DNA of 64,000 nt, taken from assembly GCF_024400215.1 (NCBI RefSeq), contig NZ_CP053748.1, positions 3,906,001 through 3,970,000 on the forward strand, in the 5' to 3' direction. Under the pieces are notes generated by a model, which was not told where the DNA came from, searched no databases, and was given only the letters and a program-made list of their open reading frames with translations. The stretch is from Massilia sp. erpn (GTDB lineage: Bacteria > Pseudomonadota > Gammaproteobacteria > Burkholderiales > Burkholderiaceae_D). Within the stretch, counting starts at the first letter, position 1. Every line of letters starts with the position of its first letter. Positions 39,687 to 49,508 of the stretch are shown piece after piece. The translations under genes and the position numbers were made by a program.

Positions 39687-40091
39687 ATGCACAAACAGCA
39701 AGTGATGGTTCGCCTGGCGGCAGCCGCAGTCCTGGCAATGGCCTCGTTCGGCGCGGCGGCGCAATCGGTATCGTTCGTGGAGCCAGCCGACGGCGCCACG
39801 GTCAGCAGCCCGTTCAAGGTCAAGTTCGCCGTCAGCGGCATGGAAGTCAAGCCCGCGGGCGAGATGGCCGCCAACACCGGCCACCACCACCTGCTGATCA
39901 ATGGCGAAAGCATGAAAGCTGGCGAATCCATCCCCTTCGACGACAACCACCTGCACTTCGGCAAAGGGCAGACCGAAGCTGAAGTCAAGCTCCCGCCCGG
40001 CAAATACAAGCTCACCATGCAGTTCGCCAATGGCGCCCACCAAAGCTACGGCGCCGGCCTCAGCAAGACCATCAGCGTCACCGTCAAATAA
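39687..40091 (+). CDS. DUF4399 periplasmic protein
   Basis: Protein of 134 aa with a signal peptide (1-26, cleaved after AAA). The mature domain is DUF4399: VEPADGATVSSPFKVKFAVS, NTGHHHLLING, and IPFDDNHLHFGKGQTE. The clustered His residues suggest metal binding, which is an inference. An immunoglobulin-like beta sandwich is likely. Possibly co-transcribed with apbC. Confidence 0.88.
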   Translation: MHKQQVMVRLAAAAVLAMASFGAAAQSVSFVEPADGATVSSPFKVKFAVSGMEVKPAGEMAANTGHHHLLINGESMKAGESIPFDDNHLHFGKGQTEAEVKLPPGKYKLTMQFANGAHQSYGAGLSKTISVTVK

Positions 40092-40104
40092 GCCGTTTGA
40101 TCTG

Positions 40105-40226
40105 CATCAACAAATGTCCCACCCTGGTGTCAGGCACCAGAGTCGGACATTCCTTGATCGATATCAAAGAATGTCTACCCTTGGTGCCTGACACCAGGGT
40201 GGACATTTTTTGAGGTAAATCAAAGG
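40105..40226. repeat. Palindromic intergenic repeat, copy B
   Basis: Arms 40113-40151 and 40170-40207, bounded by AATGTCC/C and GGACATT like copy A at 32629-32748. Most bases are shared with copy A, while several differences are compensated across the dyad (for example GGTGTCAGGCACC paired with GGTGCCTGACACC). It sits between two convergent genes, as copy A does. Confidence 0.85.
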
Positions 40227-40231
40227 CGGGC

Positions 40232-41665
40232 TTACTTGAGGCGGGTGAAGGCGGTGGTGGTGGTGCCGATCAGGGCGCGGCCACTGTTGCTGTTGTCGAA
40301 GCGGAGCTCGACGTCTTGCGAACTGAGGAAGTAGGCGCCGTTGCCTGCGCTGTAGAGGGTTTCGGGGTCGCTTTGGCCGATGGCGATGCTCAGGCCTTCG
40401 CCGGAACGGGCGATCTGGAATTCGTTGGCGCCGAGCTGGTATTGGCCAGGTAACTGCTGGATGGCGCTGGCATCCAAGGCGACGGCGCGGCGCTCGCGGC
40501 TGCGGTGGGTGGGCCAGTTGTATTCGGCGGCGATGGCGGGGATGAGTTGGTGGATGAGCTCGGCACCGCGCTCGCCATTGCTCATGATGACCAAGCCGTC
40601 GCCGCGCTCGGTATAGGCGATCAGGCGGTTGCGGTAGCCTTCGTTCGATCCGCCGTGGCTGAAGGTTTGGGCCTGGCCTTCGCCAGCCATGCGCAGACCG
40701 AGGCTGAAGTCGTCCAGTACGGGATTGAGCATGAGGTTGGCCATGGTTTGCGAGAGCACGTGGTTGGCTTGTCCGGCGGCCGAGCGGCGTAGTTCGATGG
40801 CGAAGCGGGCGACGTCGCTGGGCGTGGTCCAGAGGCCGGCCGCGGCCAGTTCGGGATAGGTGTGCGGGCCGCCGGCGACGGGTTTGCCCTGGCGGTCGTG
40901 CGGCAGGGCGGCGCGTGCCAGACGGGCTGGGGGCAGCGGTTGTTCAAAGCTGCTGTCGGCCATGCCGATGGGTTTCAGCACGGTGCTGTCCATCAGGGCG
41001 GCGAAGCCTTCGGGACTTTTCTGCGTCATCACGTATTGCACCACGGTGTAGCCGCCGCCGGAGTAGCGCCAGACGCTGCCCGGGCGCGTGCTGACATGCA
41101 CGCCGCGCGAATTGGCCGGCGCGGCGCCGTTCAGGATCTGCACCAGTTGCGGCACGGGTTTGCCGGCGGCATAGCCGGCGAAACCGCTGACCGTGGTGCC
41201 GCCCGTATGCGACAGCAGCTGGCGCAGGGTGACGGGGGAGTTGTCGATGTCCTTGGGCAGTTTCCAGAACGTGGTGTAGCTGTTGACGTCGCGGTCCAGC
41301 GCCAGCTTGCCGTCTTCCACCAGTTTCAGTGCGGCCATGGCCGTCACCGGTTTGCTGATGGAGGCGGCCTGGAACAGGGTGGACGGGGTGATGGCCGGCC
41401 CACCGGCATACGCCACGCCATAGCCTTTGGCCCATTCGATCTCGCCGCCGTGGATCACGGCGATACTCACGCCCGGCACGCCAAGCCGCGCCATTTCCTC
41501 GCTCAGCCTGCGCTTGACCGGCGCCATGCCCTGCACCGTGACGGCGGGCAGCAGCCCTTGTTCGATATTGGCGATATGCCGTTCCAGCACCGGGTTGGCG
41601 GTATCGGCGGCAAAGGCGGGGAGGGCGGCGAGCAGCGCGAGGACGGCGGGGAGGCGGACGACCAT
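40232..41665 (-). CDS. Serine beta-lactamase-like (class C type) hydrolase
   Basis: Protein of 477 aa with a signal peptide (1-20, after AFA). Class C/esterase fold: nucleophile Ser102 in the SxxK motif SISK, the tyrosine motif as YSGGGYTV (Tyr-Ser-Gly instead of Tyr-x-Asn), and a third element FSHGGSNEGYRN in place of KTG. The C-terminal ~90 residues form an extra beta domain (LPGQYQLGANEFQIARSGEG). Probably an exported peptidase or esterase of the AmpH/EstB type; antibiotic hydrolysis is not implied by these motifs. Confidence 0.88.
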   Translation of the reverse strand: MVVRLPAVLALLAALPAFAADTANPVLERHIANIEQGLLPAVTVQGMAPVKRRLSEEMARLGVPGVSIAVIHGGEIEWAKGYGVAYAGGPAITPSTLFQAASISKPVTAMAALKLVEDGKLALDRDVNSYTTFWKLPKDIDNSPVTLRQLLSHTGGTTVSGFAGYAAGKPVPQLVQILNGAAPANSRGVHVSTRPGSVWRYSGGGYTVVQYVMTQKSPEGFAALMDSTVLKPIGMADSSFEQPLPPARLARAALPHDRQGKPVAGGPHTYPELAAAGLWTTPSDVARFAIELRRSAAGQANHVLSQTMANLMLNPVLDDFSLGLRMAGEGQAQTFSHGGSNEGYRNRLIAYTERGDGLVIMSNGERGAELIHQLIPAIAAEYNWPTHRSRERRAVALDASAIQQLPGQYQLGANEFQIARSGEGLSIAIGQSDPETLYSAGNGAYFLSSQDVELRFDNSNSGRALIGTTTTAFTRLK

Positions 41666-41855
41666 GGGTTCTCCTGATGTATTGTCGGCTGAGTATATGT
41701 GAAGCGGCCCGTCCTTGCTTGCCGTTGTGAACTATCTTATCGCCGTAGCGCCACATCGGCGCTACCCAGCCATTCGATTAATGTATAGGCCGGCATGCTG
41801 CCTGCTCCCCGCCTGTAATAAAATACCGCCTTTACCCTATTCGCTTTCTAACGAG

Positions 41856-43265
41856 ATGACCACCGCACCAGCCAAACCCGTCCGCACCCGTTTCGCTCCC
41901 AGCCCGACCGGCTTCCTCCACCTGGGCGGCGCCCGCACGGCGCTGTACTCCTGGGCCTATGCCCGCCACTTCGGCGGTACCTTCGTGCTGCGCATCGAGG
42001 ATACCGACCTGGAGCGTTCGACGCCGGAAGCGGTGCAAGCCATCCTGGACGGCATGAAATGGCTGGGCCTGGACCACGACGAAGGCCCGTTCTACCAGAT
42101 GCAGCGCATGGACCGCTACCGCGAGGTGGTGGCGCAGATGCTGCAGGAAGGCACGGCTTACTACTGCTATTCCTCGCCGGAAGAAGTGGAAGCGATGCGC
42201 GAGCGCATGCGCGCCGCCGGCGAAAAGCCGCGCTACGACGGCACCTGGCGTCCGGAAGAGGGCAAGACGCTGCCGCCCGTGCCGGCCGAGCGCAAGCCTG
42301 TGGTGCGCTTCAAGAACCCGCTGGATGGCGAAGTGAGCTGGAACGACGTGGTGAAAGGCACCATCACCATCGCCAATAAGGAGCTGGACGATCTGGTGAT
42401 CGCCCGTCCGGACGGCACGCCGACCTATAACTTCTGCGTCGCGGTCGATGACTGGGATATGGGCATCACCCACGTCCTGCGCGGCGACGACCACGTCAAC
42501 AACACCCCGCGCCAGATCAATATCCTGCGCGCCATCGGCGCACCGCTGCCGGAATACGGCCACCTGCCGATGATCCTGGGTTCGGACGGCCAGAAGCTGT
42601 CCAAGCGCCACGGCGCCGTCAGCGTGATGGAATACCCGGCGCAAGGCTATCTGCCGGAAGCCATGCTGAACTACCTGGCCCGCTTGGGCTGGAGCCATGG
42701 CGACGATGAAGTGTTCTCGATGCAGCAGTTCTGCGAATGGTTCAACCTGGAGCATCTGACCGCATCGGCGGCCCAGTTCAATAACGAGAAGCTGGCCTGG
42801 TTGAACAACCACTGGATCAAGCAGGCCGACAATGGCCGTCTGGCCGAGCTGGCGCAACCGAAGCTGAGCGCCGACGGCGCCCAGTTCGACGGCGCGCCGG
42901 AGCTGGCCACCGTGCTGGGCCTGCTGAAAGAGCGCACCAATACCATCAACGAGCTGGCCGATGCCGCCATGCTGTTCTACCGCCAGCCGCAGCCGGACGC
43001 CGCGCTGATGACCCAGCACTTCACCGACGCCATCAAGCCGGCGCTGGCGCAGTTTGCCGAGCGCATCGCCACGGTGGAGTGGAGCAAGGAAGCGATCTCG
43101 GCCATGATGAAGGAAGTGCTGGCGGCGAACGGCCTGAAAATGCCGCAACTGGCTATGCCGCTGCGTTTGATGATCACCGGTCAGTTGCAAACCCCGGCCA
43201 TCGATGCCGTGCTGCAGTTGTTCGGCCGTGAAACCGTTTCAGCCCGTTTGGCAAAATACCTCTGA
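41856..43265 (+). CDS. gltX: Glutamate-tRNA ligase
   Basis: Protein of 469 aa; ATG 41856 is chosen because the family begins at [20 protein letters not shown]. Class I motifs are HLGG (HIGH) and KLSKRHG. Full-length discriminating or non-discriminating type cannot be told here. It lies directly upstream of a cluster of tRNA genes that includes tRNA-Glu, its substrate. The gene ends 74 bases before the first tRNA. Confidence 0.98.
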   Translation: MTTAPAKPVRTRFAPSPTGFLHLGGARTALYSWAYARHFGGTFVLRIEDTDLERSTPEAVQAILDGMKWLGLDHDEGPFYQMQRMDRYREVVAQMLQEGTAYYCYSSPEEVEAMRERMRAAGEKPRYDGTWRPEEGKTLPPVPAERKPVVRFKNPLDGEVSWNDVVKGTITIANKELDDLVIARPDGTPTYNFCVAVDDWDMGITHVLRGDDHVNNTPRQINILRAIGAPLPEYGHLPMILGSDGQKLSKRHGAVSVMEYPAQGYLPEAMLNYLARLGWSHGDDEVFSMQQFCEWFNLEHLTASAAQFNNEKLAWLNNHWIKQADNGRLAELAQPKLSADGAQFDGAPELATVLGLLKERTNTINELADAAMLFYRQPQPDAALMTQHFTDAIKPALAQFAERIATVEWSKEAISAMMKEVLAANGLKMPQLAMPLRLMITGQLQTPAIDAVLQLFGRETVSARLAKYL

Positions 43266-43292
43266 TATTTTCTTCAGAATTGCAATTGAGTA

Positions 43293-43320
43293 TTGCATTT
43301 TGCGGAGGGGCTGCTACAAT
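43293..43320 (+). promoter_or_regulatory. Sigma-70 promoter of the tRNA cluster
   Basis: TTGCAT at 43293-43298, 16-base spacer, TACAAT at 43315-43320, followed by tRNA-Ala 18 bases later. The -10 is preceded by TGC, an extended -10. Confidence 0.6.
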
Positions 43321-43338
43321 GCTGTCTCTTTCGCAAAC

Positions 43339-43414
<76 letters not shown>

Positions 43415-43487
43415 GTTAGCGAAGGAAGAAAAGAAGTTGTACGCAGTTGCAGTAAGTTGTGTTAAAATACTGCGCCTGTTGTTCAGG

Positions 43488-43563
43488 GTCCCCATCGTCT
43501 AGAGGCCTAGGACATCACCCTTTCACGGTGAGTACCGGGGTTCGAATCCCCGTGGGGACGCCA
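43488..43563 (+). tRNA. tRNA-Glu (TTC), copy 1
   Basis: 76 bases, acceptor GTCCCCA/TGGGGAC, anticodon loop CTTTCAC giving TTC, encoded CCA. The sequence is identical to four other copies in the window. Confidence 0.97.
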
Positions 43564-43604
43564 AGGTAGTAAAGTAGTTGCTGTAGTAAATTGTTCGTGC
43601 CAGT

Positions 43605-43680
<76 letters not shown>

Positions 43681-43710
43681 AAAGGTGGCACGGATAATCG
43701 GTAGTTCAAG

Positions 43711-43786
43711 GTCCCCATCGTCTAGAGGCCTAGGACATCACCCTTTCACGGTGAGTACCGGGGTTCGAATCCCCGTGGGGACGCCA
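43711..43786 (+). tRNA. tRNA-Glu (TTC), copy 2
   Basis: Identical to copy 1; 30 bases behind tRNA-Ala copy 2. Confidence 0.97.
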
Positions 43787-43826
43787 AGTAGTAGAGTAGT
43801 TGCTGTAGTAAATTGTTCGTGCCAGT

Positions 43827-43902
<76 letters not shown>

Positions 43903-43935
43903 AAAGGTGGCACGGATAATCGGAAGTCCATTCAG

Positions 43936-44011
43936 GTCCCCATCGTCTAGAGGCCTAGGACATCACCCTTTCACGGTGAGTACCGGGGTTCGAATCCCCG
44001 TGGGGACGCCA
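43936..44011 (+). tRNA. tRNA-Glu (TTC), copy 3
   Basis: Identical to copy 1; last tRNA of the tandem cluster, followed by a terminator. Confidence 0.97.
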
Positions 44012-44028
44012 AAGAAATGAAAATGATC

Positions 44029-44051
44029 AAGCCGCCTAAGCGGCTTTTTTG
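44029..44051 (+). terminator. Terminator of the tRNA cluster
   Basis: AAGCCGC, a short loop, GCGGCTT and a T-run, 18 bases after the last tRNA-Glu. Confidence 0.85.
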
Positions 44052-44191
44052 TTTTTCTGCCTGCTGTTTTTCAATCCTCTTTGTTGTAAATCAAAGCTCC
44101 CTGCGCTTCCTGCAAACTTAACTCGATTGCAGCGGCCGGAATCTGACCTATAGTGAATTGATGACCGTATCGCCATTGGGGAGGAGACGTC

Positions 44192-44692
44192 ATGGAACTG
44201 CATCTACATTCGCATCGCTGGATTTCACGCCAGCCGGATTGGCTGGCCGCTTCGATCGCAGGGTTTGGCGCCGGCGGCGTCATGATGCTGGTCGAGCTGT
44301 TGTGGTCCAGCCTGTCCGGCGGCAATCCTTGGGTGACCACCCGCATGGTGGCGGCCATGGCGATGGGCTGGGAAGTCTTGCAGACTTCCGGCTACGCGCT
44401 CGATGTCGTCATTGTCGCGCTTGTTGTCCATTATGTGCTGGGCGTCGTTTTCGCCATGATGCTCGCGGCCCTGATAGCTCCCTTCCAGCTCGACTCCAGC
44501 ACCGGCATGGTGCTGCTGGCGGGCGCGGTCTTCGGCGTGGTGCTGTATGTGCTGAATTTCTACGGCATGTCCGGCGCCTTCTCCTGGTTCGCCGAAATGC
44601 GCGGCTGGTCCACCGTGGTGACGCATATCATCTACGGCATGGCGGCGGCGTACATCTATCGCAAGCTGGAGCGTCCCGACAAGCAAGTTTGA
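44192..44692 (+). CDS. Four-helix membrane protein heading the oxidase operon
   Basis: Protein of 166 aa with GGGGAGGAG upstream of its ATG. Four hydrophobic helices at about 18-40, 65-95, 105-125 and 140-158; the N-terminus is His-rich (HLHSHR). No catalytic or metal motif is certain and no family is recognised. It is 12 bases before the coxB-like gene, so it belongs to the same transcript and may help assemble or stabilise the oxidase; this is inferred from position. Confidence 0.75.
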   Translation: MELHLHSHRWISRQPDWLAASIAGFGAGGVMMLVELLWSSLSGGNPWVTTRMVAAMAMGWEVLQTSGYALDVVIVALVVHYVLGVVFAMMLAALIAPFQLDSSTGMVLLAGAVFGVVLYVLNFYGMSGAFSWFAEMRGWSTVVTHIIYGMAAAYIYRKLERPDKQV

Positions 44693-44704
44693 GCGGGGGC
44701 CGAC

Positions 44705-45799
44705 ATGGCACTCGCCCTGGCTTTGGTGCTGATCGTCGTTGCTGCGCTGGTGTTCCATTATGTGAGTCCGTGGTGGCTCACGCCCATCGCATCCAACTGG
44801 CAGGCAATGGATGATGCGCTGATGCTCACGCTGGTGTTTACCGGCGTGGCGTTTGTCGTCATCCATCTTTTCGTTGCGTATGCGGTGGTGCGCTTCCGTC
44901 ACCGCGAGGGACAGCGCGCTTCGGCCGAGCATGGCAACAAGAAACTTGAATGGTGGCTGATCGGCGGCACGACCCTGGGCATCATCGCGCTGCTGGCGCC
45001 GGGCTTGTCGGTGTATGCCAAGCTGATCGATCCACCCAAGGATGCGCTGATCTTCGAAGTCATGGGCCAGCAGTGGAACTGGCACTACCGGCTGCCGGGC
45101 AAGGACGGCAAGCTGGGCCGCACCGAGGTCCGCTTCATGACGGCGGCCAATCCCTTCGGCATCAATCCGGAAGACCCCAATGGCCAGGACGATCTGCTGG
45201 TCGACGGCCAGGAAATCCACCTGCCGCTGAACAAGCCGGTCAAGGCGCTGCTGCGCGCCCAGGATGTGCTGCACGATTTCTACGTTCCCCAATTCCGCAC
45301 CCGCATGAATATGGTGCCGGGCATTGTCACCACGTTCTGGTTCACGCCGACCCAGGCCGGCAAGTTCGAGGTGCTGTGCGCACAGCTGTGCGGCATGGGC
45401 CATTCGAATATGCGCAGCCAGGTGGTGGTGGAAGACGAGGCGGCATGGCAAGCCTGGCTGACGAAGCAGCCGACCTTCGGCGGCGGCACGCCGGCCGGCG
45501 TCGGTGGTCCGGCCGAGCCCGGCAAGATGGGGCGGCTGCTGGCCCAGTCCAAAGGCTGCGTCGCCTGCCATAGCGTGGACGGTACGCAAAGCGTGGGGCC
45601 GGGCTGGAAAGGCTTGTTCGGCAAGACCGAAACCCTGGAGGGCGGCAAGACCGTGGCCGTGGACGAGGCGTATCTGAAGGAGGCGATCGCCACGCCGCAA
45701 GCCAGCCTGGTCAAGGGTTTCCCGCCCGTGATGCCGCCGACGCAGCTGAGCGATGCCGAGCTGGCGGCGCTGATCGACTATATCAAGACAATCCGCTGA
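44705..45799 (+). CDS. coxB: Cytochrome c oxidase subunit II with fused cytochrome c
   Basis: Protein of 364 aa. Two N-terminal membrane helices (about 1-22 and 40-65), with a further hydrophobic stretch near 85-105. The CuA domain follows, with QWNWHYRLPG and the copper site LCAQLCGMGHSNM. A C-terminal haem c domain carries SKGCVACHS (CxxCH) and a distal Met in PPVMPPTQLS. The fused cytochrome makes it a caa3-type oxidase subunit: it takes electrons at haem c and passes them to CuA. First of the catalytic subunits in the operon. Confidence 0.93.
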   Translation: MALALALVLIVVAALVFHYVSPWWLTPIASNWQAMDDALMLTLVFTGVAFVVIHLFVAYAVVRFRHREGQRASAEHGNKKLEWWLIGGTTLGIIALLAPGLSVYAKLIDPPKDALIFEVMGQQWNWHYRLPGKDGKLGRTEVRFMTAANPFGINPEDPNGQDDLLVDGQEIHLPLNKPVKALLRAQDVLHDFYVPQFRTRMNMVPGIVTTFWFTPTQAGKFEVLCAQLCGMGHSNMRSQVVVEDEAAWQAWLTKQPTFGGGTPAGVGGPAEPGKMGRLLAQSKGCVACHSVDGTQSVGPGWKGLFGKTETLEGGKTVAVDEAYLKEAIATPQASLVKGFPPVMPPTQLSDAELAALIDYIKTIR

Positions 45800-45811
45800 G
45801 GGGAGGGCGCG

Positions 45812-47635
45812 ATGGCATACGGCAAAGAGCACGGCGGCCACGACGCCGGCCATGGACACGGCCCGCAAAGCTTCTGGACGCGCTATGTCTGGAGCCAGGA
45901 CCACAAGGTGATCGCCATCCAGTACACGCTGACGGCCATCTTTGTCGGGCTGATCGGCCTGATCCTGTCCGACCTGATGCGTCTGCAGCTGGGCTTTCCC
46001 GGCAAATTCTCCTTCATCGACCCGGCCAGCTATTACCAGTTCATCACCATGCACGGCATGATCATGGTGGTGTATCTGCTGACGGCGCTTTTCCTTGGCG
46101 GCTTCGGCAATTACCTGATTCCGCTGATGGTCGGGGCGCGCGATATGGTCTTCCCCTTCCTGAATATGCTGAGCTACTGGATGTATCTGCTGGCGGTGGT
46201 GATCCTGTTGGCCAGCTTTTTCGTGCCGGGCGGACCGACCGGCGCCGGCTGGACCCTGTATCCGCCGCAGGCGATCCTGCCCGGCACGCCCGGCGTGGAA
46301 TGGGGCATCGTCGTCATGCTGGTGTCGCTCGCCGTGTTCATCGTTGCCGCCACCATGGGCGGGCTGAATTACGTGACCACCGTGCTTCAGGCGCGCACGC
46401 GTGGCATGACGCTGATGCGCATGCCGCTGACGGTGTGGGGCATTTTCGTCGCCACCATTCTGGCGCTGCTGGCGTTTCCGGCGCTCTTCGTCAGCGCCGT
46501 CATGATGCTGTTCGATAAGGCGCTTGGCACCAGCTTCTTCATGCCGGCCTTGCTGTCGATGGGGCAGCAGCTTGGCTACAAGGGCGGCAGTCCCTTGCTG
46601 TTCCAGCACCTGTTCTGGTTCTTCGGCCACCCGGAGGTGTATATCGTGGCCTTGCCTGCCTTCGGCATCATTTCCGATCTGATCAGCGTGCATGCGCGCA
46701 AGTGCATTTTCGGCTACCGCATGATGGTGTGGGCCATCGTGATCATCGGCGGCCTGAGTTTTGTGGTCTGGGCCCACCATATGTATGTGAGCGGCATGCA
46801 TCCCTGGTTCGGCTTCTTCTTCGCCACCACCACGCTGATCATCGCCGTGCCGACCGCGCTCAAGGTGTACAACTGGACGCTGACGCTGTGGCGCGGCGAC
46901 ATTCATCTGACGGTGCCCATGCTGTTCGCGCTGGGCTTCATCAGCACCTTCCTGATCGGCGGCCTGACCGGGCTTTTCCTCGGCAATGTCAGCGTCGATA
47001 TTCCGCTGTCGAACACTTATTTCGTGGTCGCCCACTTCCATATGGTGATGGGCGTTTCGCCCGTGCTGGCAGTGTTTGGCGGGATTTACCACTGGTTCCC
47101 CAAGGTGAGCGGGCGCATGTACAACGACGCCCTGGGCAAGGCGCATTTCTGGATCACCTTCCTCGGCACGTATGCGATCTTTTTCCCCATGCATTACCTG
47201 GGCATACTCGGTATGCCGCGCCGCTACTACGCTTATGAGAACTACAATTTCATCCCGCAGTCGGCGCATCAGATGAATGCCTTCATCACTGTGGCGGCGC
47301 TGGTGGTGGGTGTGACGCAGTTGCTGTTTGTCGCCAACCTGGCCTGGTCCACTTTCCGCGGCAAGCGCGCCGACGGCAACCCGTGGCGCGCGGGCAGCCT
47401 GGAATGGCAGACGCCGCAAACGCCGCCCGTTCACGGCAATTGGGGCGAGGAGCTGCCGGTGGTGTATCGCGGCGCCTACGACTATGGCCGCAGCGGCGCC
47501 AGCGACTATCTGCCGCAGAACGTGGGGCCGGATGAGGATGATCCTGGCCACCCAGCGCCGCAGCGTGGCGGAGATGCTGGCATCACGGATGAAGCGCAAA
47601 CCGGCAGCCCGGCGCCGAGCGAGGTGCCGAAATGA
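45812..47635 (+). CDS. ctaD: Cytochrome c oxidase subunit I
   Basis: Protein of 607 aa, the haem-copper catalytic subunit with 12 core helices. The low-spin haem ligand is in ITMHGMIMV. The CuB/crosslink motif FWFFGHPEVYIVALPAFGII carries the His-Glu-Val-Tyr of A1-type enzymes (D-channel Glu). AHHMYVSGM holds the CuB His pair and VVAHFHMVMG the haem ligands. It reduces O2 to water with proton pumping. The N-terminus is His/Gly-rich (GGHDAGHGHG), and the last ~80 residues form a soluble tail. The stop overlaps the next start by four bases. Confidence 0.96.
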   Translation: MAYGKEHGGHDAGHGHGPQSFWTRYVWSQDHKVIAIQYTLTAIFVGLIGLILSDLMRLQLGFPGKFSFIDPASYYQFITMHGMIMVVYLLTALFLGGFGNYLIPLMVGARDMVFPFLNMLSYWMYLLAVVILLASFFVPGGPTGAGWTLYPPQAILPGTPGVEWGIVVMLVSLAVFIVAATMGGLNYVTTVLQARTRGMTLMRMPLTVWGIFVATILALLAFPALFVSAVMMLFDKALGTSFFMPALLSMGQQLGYKGGSPLLFQHLFWFFGHPEVYIVALPAFGIISDLISVHARKCIFGYRMMVWAIVIIGGLSFVVWAHHMYVSGMHPWFGFFFATTTLIIAVPTALKVYNWTLTLWRGDIHLTVPMLFALGFISTFLIGGLTGLFLGNVSVDIPLSNTYFVVAHFHMVMGVSPVLAVFGGIYHWFPKVSGRMYNDALGKAHFWITFLGTYAIFFPMHYLGILGMPRRYYAYENYNFIPQSAHQMNAFITVAALVVGVTQLLFVANLAWSTFRGKRADGNPWRAGSLEWQTPQTPPVHGNWGEELPVVYRGAYDYGRSGASDYLPQNVGPDEDDPGHPAPQRGGDAGITDEAQTGSPAPSEVPK

Positions 47636-48333
47636 ATCCCGAAATCGGCGCGGGCGTACTGCGCGGCGACCCGGGATTTCCCTTGCCGCCGGCTGGCGGC
47701 GGCGATCCCGGCAAGCTGCCGGCGCGCCCCGGCGGGCAGCCCGCGCCGCGCGCCGCGCGCAAGACCGGCCTGTGGGTTTTCATGGCCGTGGTGCTGACGC
47801 TGTTCATGCTGTTCGGCGTCGCCTATGTGATGCGCATGGCGTATGAGGACTGGCGCAGTCTGCCGCCTCCGCCCTGGCAGCTGTGGCTCAGTACCGCGCT
47901 GCTGGCTGCCAGCGGCGCAGCTTGGGAGCTGGCGCGTCTGCGCGCCGTTCGCGCCGAGTGGCTGCGCGCGCGCGGCGCCACGCTGGCCGCCTGCTTGCTG
48001 GCGCTGGCTTTCCTGGCCAGCCAGCTCTGGGCCTGGCAGGCGCTGGTGGCGATGAATTATCCGGTGGCGGCCAATCCCTCCAACAGCTTCTTCTACCTGA
48101 TTACGGCCCTGCATGGCGTGCACTTGCTGGGCGGCCTGCTGGTGGGCGGCGGCGTGGCTGTGCGGCTGGCGCAGGGCGCGCGCGGCGAACGCGTCGAAAC
48201 CAGCATCCTGCTGTGCGCGCGCTACTGGCATTTCCTGTTCCTGCTCTGGCTGGGCGTGTTTGGCTTGCTGTTTTACGTGACGCCGGACCTGGTGCAAGCC
48301 GTCTGCACCAGCCTGGGCATACCGAGGAGTTGA
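47632..48333 (+). CDS. Haem-copper oxidase subunit III, first copy
   Basis: Protein of 233 aa. A ~40-residue Pro/Gly-rich cytoplasmic N-terminus is followed by five helices. Subunit III signatures are NPSNSFFYLITALHGVHLLG and ARYWHFLFLLWLGVFGLL. It overlaps ctaD by ATGA. It is shorter and more divergent than the next gene; two subunit III-like genes in tandem are known from some caa3 clusters, where they may stabilise different parts of the complex. Confidence 0.85.
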   Translation: MNPEIGAGVLRGDPGFPLPPAGGGDPGKLPARPGGQPAPRAARKTGLWVFMAVVLTLFMLFGVAYVMRMAYEDWRSLPPPPWQLWLSTALLAASGAAWELARLRAVRAEWLRARGATLAACLLALAFLASQLWAWQALVAMNYPVAANPSNSFFYLITALHGVHLLGGLLVGGGVAVRLAQGARGERVETSILLCARYWHFLFLLWLGVFGLLFYVTPDLVQAVCTSLGIPRS

Positions 48334-48336
48334 ATC

Positions 48337-48996
48337 ATGTCCGAGCATGCGCAAGGTGGAATGCAAAGCCTGGTGGCCGACTGGTCGTCCGACCGCGCCG
48401 CTTTCCACGTCCCCTGGGGCAAGGCGATGATGTGGATCTTCCTGCTCAGCGACACCTTCATCTTCGGCAGTTTCCTCACCGGCTATATGGCGGTGCGCAT
48501 TTCCACCACGGCCGCCTGGCCCAATCCCAGCGAGGTGTTCGCGCTGACCATTGGCGGCCATACCTTGCCGCTGATCCTGATCGCCATCATGACCTTCGTG
48601 CTGATAACCAGCAGCGGCACCATGGCCATGGCCGTCAACTACGCCTACCGGCGCGACCGCAGGATGGCGGCGCGCCTGATGCTGGCGACCGCGCTGTTCG
48701 GCGCCTGCTTCGTCGGCATGCAGGCTTTCGAATGGTCCAAGCTCATTGCCGAGGGCGTGCGCCCCTGGGGCAATCCCATGGGGGCGGCGCAATTCGGCTC
48801 CTGCTTCTTCATGATCACCGGCTTCCATGGCCTGCACGTGACGGCCGGCGTGATCTATCTGAGCATCGTGGCAGTGCGCGTGCTGCGCGGCCGCTACGAA
48901 CAGGTGGGCTACGATATTGTCGAGATAGCGGGGCTGTATTGGCACTTCGTCGACCTGGTGTGGGTATTCATTTTCGCGCTGTTCTATCTGTGGTGA
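48337..48996 (+). CDS. Haem-copper oxidase subunit III, second copy
   Basis: Protein of 219 aa with seven hydrophobic segments, starting three bases after the first copy. Motifs: PWGKAMMWIFLLSDTFIFGS, SCFFMITGFHGLHVTAGVIY and AGLYWHFVDLVWVFIFALFY. This is the better match to canonical subunit III (CoxC/CyoC type). Confidence 0.93.
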   Translation: MSEHAQGGMQSLVADWSSDRAAFHVPWGKAMMWIFLLSDTFIFGSFLTGYMAVRISTTAAWPNPSEVFALTIGGHTLPLILIAIMTFVLITSSGTMAMAVNYAYRRDRRMAARLMLATALFGACFVGMQAFEWSKLIAEGVRPWGNPMGAAQFGSCFFMITGFHGLHVTAGVIYLSIVAVRVLRGRYEQVGYDIVEIAGLYWHFVDLVWVFIFALFYLW

Positions 48997-49008
48997 GGGG
49001 AGGGCGTC

Positions 49009-49335
49009 ATGTCAGCCGTCAGCGGTACCCAGCAGCATCCGATCGGTTTGTACTTCAAGGTGTGGGGCTTGCTGTTCGTGCTCAGCGCCTTTTCCTACTT
49101 GGTCGATTTCTTCCATGTGCAGGGCGTGCTGCGCTGGAGTCTGATCCTGATTTTAATGGTGGCGAAAGCCGGTTTGATCGTCGCCATTTTCATGCACATG
49201 CGTTGGGAGCGGATTGCCCTGATCAGCGCCATCCTGCTGCCGCCCTTATGCCTGCTGGTGCTCTGCGGTTTGATGTTCGTTGAATCAGATTATGTTTTCC
49301 TCAATCGCATGCTGCATTTCACGCTGCGCCCTTGA
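49009..49335 (+). CDS. Cytochrome c oxidase subunit IV
   Basis: Protein of 108 aa with three helices, matching prokaryotic subunit IV (CyoD/CoxD type): IGLYFKVWGLLFVLSAFSYL, MVAKAGLIVAIFMHMRWER. Last gene of the oxidase operon, 12 bases after the second subunit III gene. Haem A synthesis and CuB assembly genes are not seen here. Confidence 0.88.
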   Translation: MSAVSGTQQHPIGLYFKVWGLLFVLSAFSYLVDFFHVQGVLRWSLILILMVAKAGLIVAIFMHMRWERIALISAILLPPLCLLVLCGLMFVESDYVFLNRMLHFTLRP

Positions 49336-49380
49336 TGCAAAAGAAGTTGCGGTGATATAATTCGCGCACGCTTTTACGAC

Positions 49381-49456
49381 GTCCCCATCGTCTAGAGGCC
49401 TAGGACATCACCCTTTCACGGTGAGTACCGGGGTTCGAATCCCCGTGGGGACGCCA
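49381..49456 (+). tRNA. tRNA-Glu (TTC), copy 4
   Basis: Identical to the copies upstream of the oxidase operon. It begins 45 bases after the subunit IV stop codon. Confidence 0.97.
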
Positions 49457-49508
49457 GCGGCAAATAGGCCGGCCGCAGCAGAAATGGTTTATACAGTTTT
49501 AGTCCAGG

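Noticed and set aside
44225..47599. Very long antisense open frame (over 1100 codons) opposite the oxidase genes
   Set aside because: It is a shadow of high-GC codon use on the other strand. It is rich in His, Gln, Arg and Ala without any domain, while the plus strand encodes complete oxidase subunits.
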